Assembly (NCBI RefSeq): GCF_964355755.1
Contig: NC_092675.1
Span: 22,484,412 to 22,548,411 of the forward strand
Direction of reading: 5' to 3'
Source: Antedon mediterranea
Taxonomy: Eukaryota; Echinodermata; Crinoidea; Comatulida; Antedonidae
Length of the DNA stretch: 64,000 nucleotides
In this document: one piece after another, positions 61,101-64,000 of the stretch
Layout: the number at the start of each line of letters is the position of its first letter
Numbering within the stretch: the stretch's first letter is position 1
Translations under genes and position numbers: made by a program
The notes under the pieces: generated by a model
Told to the model about the DNA's origin: nothing
Database searches by the model: none
The model's input: only the letters and a program-made list of their open reading frames with translations

Positions 61101-63763
61101 TATACACACTTAAGTAGATTCTTGTCATTTGATTGGACGATTATGGGTCACATGATATGTAGAACTCTCGATGTTGTGTAGAGTGCAGTGTTGTTATGTA
61201 GTCCAATGGGATGCACATTCATTTTTGTTACACAGCAGTGAGTGAGCAACAACAGCTGGCTATTGTTGACTGATCAAATTCCAGCAATCTGTATAGTGTT
61301 TGCCATCTATTGTTTTATGCCACATCCAGAATTGAAATGCTGCCTCTACCAATGGTTTAGGATTTTGGCCTAGCCTCTCTTTGCTTTCCCCTTGTGAAAT
61401 TATTTTTTATAATTTCAATCATAAACATTCATTTTTTGTATACTATAACATCCTGAGAAAAGTTGAGGGATATTAAATTACAGTATAATTATTTAGTTTA
61501 TTCTAAATTAGACCATCTATATTTACAAATTTGGAAAAAACAAAACCTAATACAAAGTATACAAGAAAGAAGAATTGAACCCAGAACATTGAGATTGGTG
61601 CATCATCACCATCACTACTACTAGTTTGCTGTTCTGAACAGTGCCTTACAGTCAGTTGTTATGCTAATTCTTTGTTATAGGGGAAGCCCGTGTGTTTAAA
61701 GCCTTTGACAGCAATCCAGACCTCTCTCATCATATTGACAAACATTGTCCAGTTAATGAGAAAATTATGTTGAAAAAAGGAACACAGGTACAGTAGATGT
61801 TTGATTACAACATGTTAAGGAATGATTAATTACCAGGGACACCCACAGTATTTTAAATTTATAACACATCCTTACATTGTTTTGCTGCTGGATAATATCA
61901 TTATGTTAGTATGGTATTCAGAGTGCCTGAATAACTCCACAGGCATTTGAACATCTTAAAGATATTCTAAAATGATAAAGCTTGTCTCACTTTACTGTTT
62001 CACACCTCTTAAAAACAATGCTCTTCTATAGTTAGTTTCCATTCATCATTGTTCATGAGAAACAATGACTCTTCTGATAGCTAGTTTCAATCCCTCCCAC
62101 TGTGAACCTTCTTATTGTTTTAGCTTTCACACCAGCCCCACCCAATTTCACTTAATATTCCCATTTTCCTGGACTTTATGCATTCTTCTTTCTTGGAGGA
62201 CCATAAAAGTATATTGATCGAAACGTAGAGAAACTCAACAGTTCTTTTCAGAACTAAATATACATGGTAAATCAACATATTCTAAATGAGCGCTATTTAA
62301 AAAATTTGTTTATAGCTTGTGTAGTTAAAAATGTATGATTTATTTTGTACTTGTATCTGTAGGTGATGTTAGCTAAGAATCTTGATGTATCAAGAGGCTT
62401 GGTTAATGGTGCTAGGGGAGTTGTGACTGGTTTTCAACCGGGAAACCATGGTTTGTTGTTGTTTTTTGTATTGTATCTAACATGGGATTTATAATTGTGT
62501 TGTAAGGGGATATTTGGCGTTCTTCCTTGTTGTGGGTAAAGGAAGCAGGGTCCATATTGGTTTGGCAGATAGTTCACCTGCACTTCCTCAAATTTAACTT
62601 AGTGAACAGAAATGGTGGTGATTCTATAATGTCCTTGTTCATGGCAAATTATTGTATTGTTTTCAAATATGTTACTTGTCCTTACACAACTGTAGTCTTC
62701 TCGCAAGACTGTTAAATGTGAGTCCCTGGAGTAGGTCTGGCCTGAGATTTATTTCTCCTCCTTTTGTTCTTGCCATCCTATTCTCACCTTTAGTAGCGAT
62801 TATTAATATAATAATAATGATAATAAATTAATATATTTATTTGTTATTTACTAATTATATATGTTTCCTATCAGGTTTTCCTTTGATAAAGTTCTTGTGT
62901 GGGGTCCATGAACCTATTAGAGTTGACAAGTGGACAATCAAGATGGGAGCTGGTGTGGTATTGACAAGAAGACAACTACCTGTCAAACTCGCCTGGGCAA
63001 TCTCAATTCATAAAAGCCAGGTTTGATTTTTTTTCTTATCATATTACTTACTTAAGCCTCTTTACGCCTGACATTGCATAGGCCATCAACTACAGTATCT
63101 ATCTCACACGGTTCTGGGCAATTCCTTCAACCTCTGTCCAGTTTTAGCCACCATCCCTCACCTCCTTATCATATTACCATGTATAAAGACTTTTGAACTA
63201 CAGATTGTCAAATCATGTTTAGCAGCACAAGTATGCACGGTGTGGGTTCTATTTTTGGCTGTACAACACTGCCATTCAGTAGGCTATGGTAATTTTCCAT
63301 TGGTACAATTCAAGTTCACCTCAACCCTATAAAATAAGGGTTATCTTACCTTACTCTAAACAATTTTATTGTATTCAAGTTTTTTTAAATGGTGCTAGCC
63401 ACCTAGTTGCTATAACTTTTTCAATGAACAAAGAAATCTGCTATTAGATGATACCTACAACGGATTCCCCCTACAACATACTCGACAACTGTGCAATGGT
63501 AGACAGGCATGTGGAAATCTACACACTATGTTTATACTATTGAGTGTCCATGAACTTTTCTCTTCTCTTATGTTTTTCAGGGTATGTCACTAGATTGTGT
63601 TGAAATGTCTCTGTCAAGAGTCTTTGAGTGTGGACAGGCTTATGTTGCTCTATCAAGGGCTCGCAGCCTACAAGGACTTAGAGTGGTTGATTTTGAGAAA
63701 TCTTGTGTCAGAGCCCATCCAGATGTTTTGAAATTCTATGGTAAATTACAACTAAAGCGGTGA
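58161..63763 (+). CDS. PIF1: PIF1 5'-to-3' DNA helicase
   Basis: Superfamily 1B helicase acting on G-quadruplexes, replication forks and telomeres in the nucleus and mitochondria. Ten exons: 58161-58700, 58919-59159, 59639-59781, 60134-60256, 60573-60679, 60783-60922, 61681-61787, 62363-62450, 62875-63020 and 63581-63763. Phases close to 605 residues, against 641 in human. The first exon encodes the N-terminal domain found in animal PIF1 (e.g. [20 protein letters not shown]). Walker A GSAGTGKS is at 216-223, Walker B LIIDEIS at 291-297, motif [12 protein letters not shown] at 330-338; later motifs are [23 protein letters not shown] and [13 protein letters not shown]. The start is the first ATG after the acceptor-like site. 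All catalytic motifs are intact. Single-copy orthology is an inference. Confidence 0.95.
62190..62275 (+). mobile_element. Partial copy of the 47774-47925 repeat (PIF1 intron 7)
   Basis: TATATTGATCGAAACGTAGA, then GAAACTCAACAGTTCTTTTC, then AGAACTAAATATACATGG match the interior and one arm of the palindromic element in the ST8Sia intron. Only one arm is present. Confidence 0.6.
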
Positions 63764-63817
63764 TGTTAGTGGATAGAAAAGGAACACAAAAATAACTGAA
63801 ACGCGATGGTTACTGCC

Positions 63818-63823
63818 AATAAA
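63818..63823 (+). promoter_or_regulatory. Polyadenylation signal, candidate for PIF1
   Basis: AATAAA in TGCCAATAAAAGACCG, 55 bp after the PIF1 stop codon. It is the first after the stop. Confidence 0.55.
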
Positions 63824-63833
63824 AGACCGATTG

Positions 63834-63990
63834 TGGAACCTTTTATTCCAACTAGAATACAATGCAAGGACCTAGTATGTGTAATGTAAGTAATTTGCCC
63901 ATATACAATTGATGCTTGGATGATCTTCTTGCAATTGTTGGTGGTTAAATTACTTGCCTGTACATCCTTGTGTTGCATCCAGAGTAGGCT
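63834..63990. mobile_element. Palindromic MITE, family A (degenerate copy 6)
   Basis: GTGGAACC, then ACAATGCAAGGACC and GTAATGTAAGTAATTTGCCC on the left, and GGTTAAATTACTTGCCTGTA then CATCCTTGTGTTGCATCC on the right, keep the family's arm order with many substitutions. Confidence 0.5.
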
Positions 63991-64000
63991 TAACTTAACT

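Overview
This is an AT-rich, intron-rich animal nuclear window with six recognisable protein-coding genes and many small mobile elements. The gene set is metazoan: a Drgx-type paired homeobox gene, CAMLG/GET2, a C19orf44-like gene, an ST8Sia-type sialyltransferase, a GASK1 (FAM198) gene and the PIF1 helicase. An ST8Sia gene with a complete set of sialylmotifs, the short non-autonomous elements and the abundance of the palindrome TAGGCCTA fit an invertebrate deuterostome. My best guess is an echinoderm, but this is inference and the sequence alone does not settle the species. Every gene was assembled by hand from ORF fragments, GT/AG splice signals and phase checks. In all six the exon phases close without a frame break.

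Layout. 1-8411 has no gene I can support; it holds a hammerhead ribozyme on the minus strand and a MITE. 8412-21189 (+) is Drgx, five exons with homeodomain and OAR motif, its first coding exon not found; its introns hold MITEs, a 68-bp minisatellite and a 1.06-kb foldback element with a perfect 10-bp target-site duplication. 21190-31311 is repeat-rich: two MITE families, a foldback element, tandem duplications, tRNA-like sequences and a second copy of the 1.06-kb element. 31312-33903 (+) is CAMLG/GET2. 33904-41519 carries a TIR element, a second hammerhead ribozyme identical over 45 nt to the first, and a ~3.4-kb element whose inverted ends contain arrays of a 16-bp repeat. 41520-45719 (+) is the C19orf44-like gene, facing tail-to-tail the ST8Sia gene (50442-46298, -). 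50503-52568 contains a MITE split by a SINE-like insertion. 55792-52569 (-) is GASK1, and 58161-63763 (+) is PIF1, divergent from GASK1.

The genes do not form one pathway. Three encode secretory-pathway proteins (CAMLG in ER insertion of tail-anchored proteins; ST8Sia and GASK1 in the Golgi), but their proximity is probably incidental. The most interesting non-genic signal is the pair of identical full-core type I hammerhead ribozymes on opposite strands 30 kb apart. Next are the mobile elements with unusual architecture: array-bearing TIRs, palindromic MITE families and a 1-kb foldback family.
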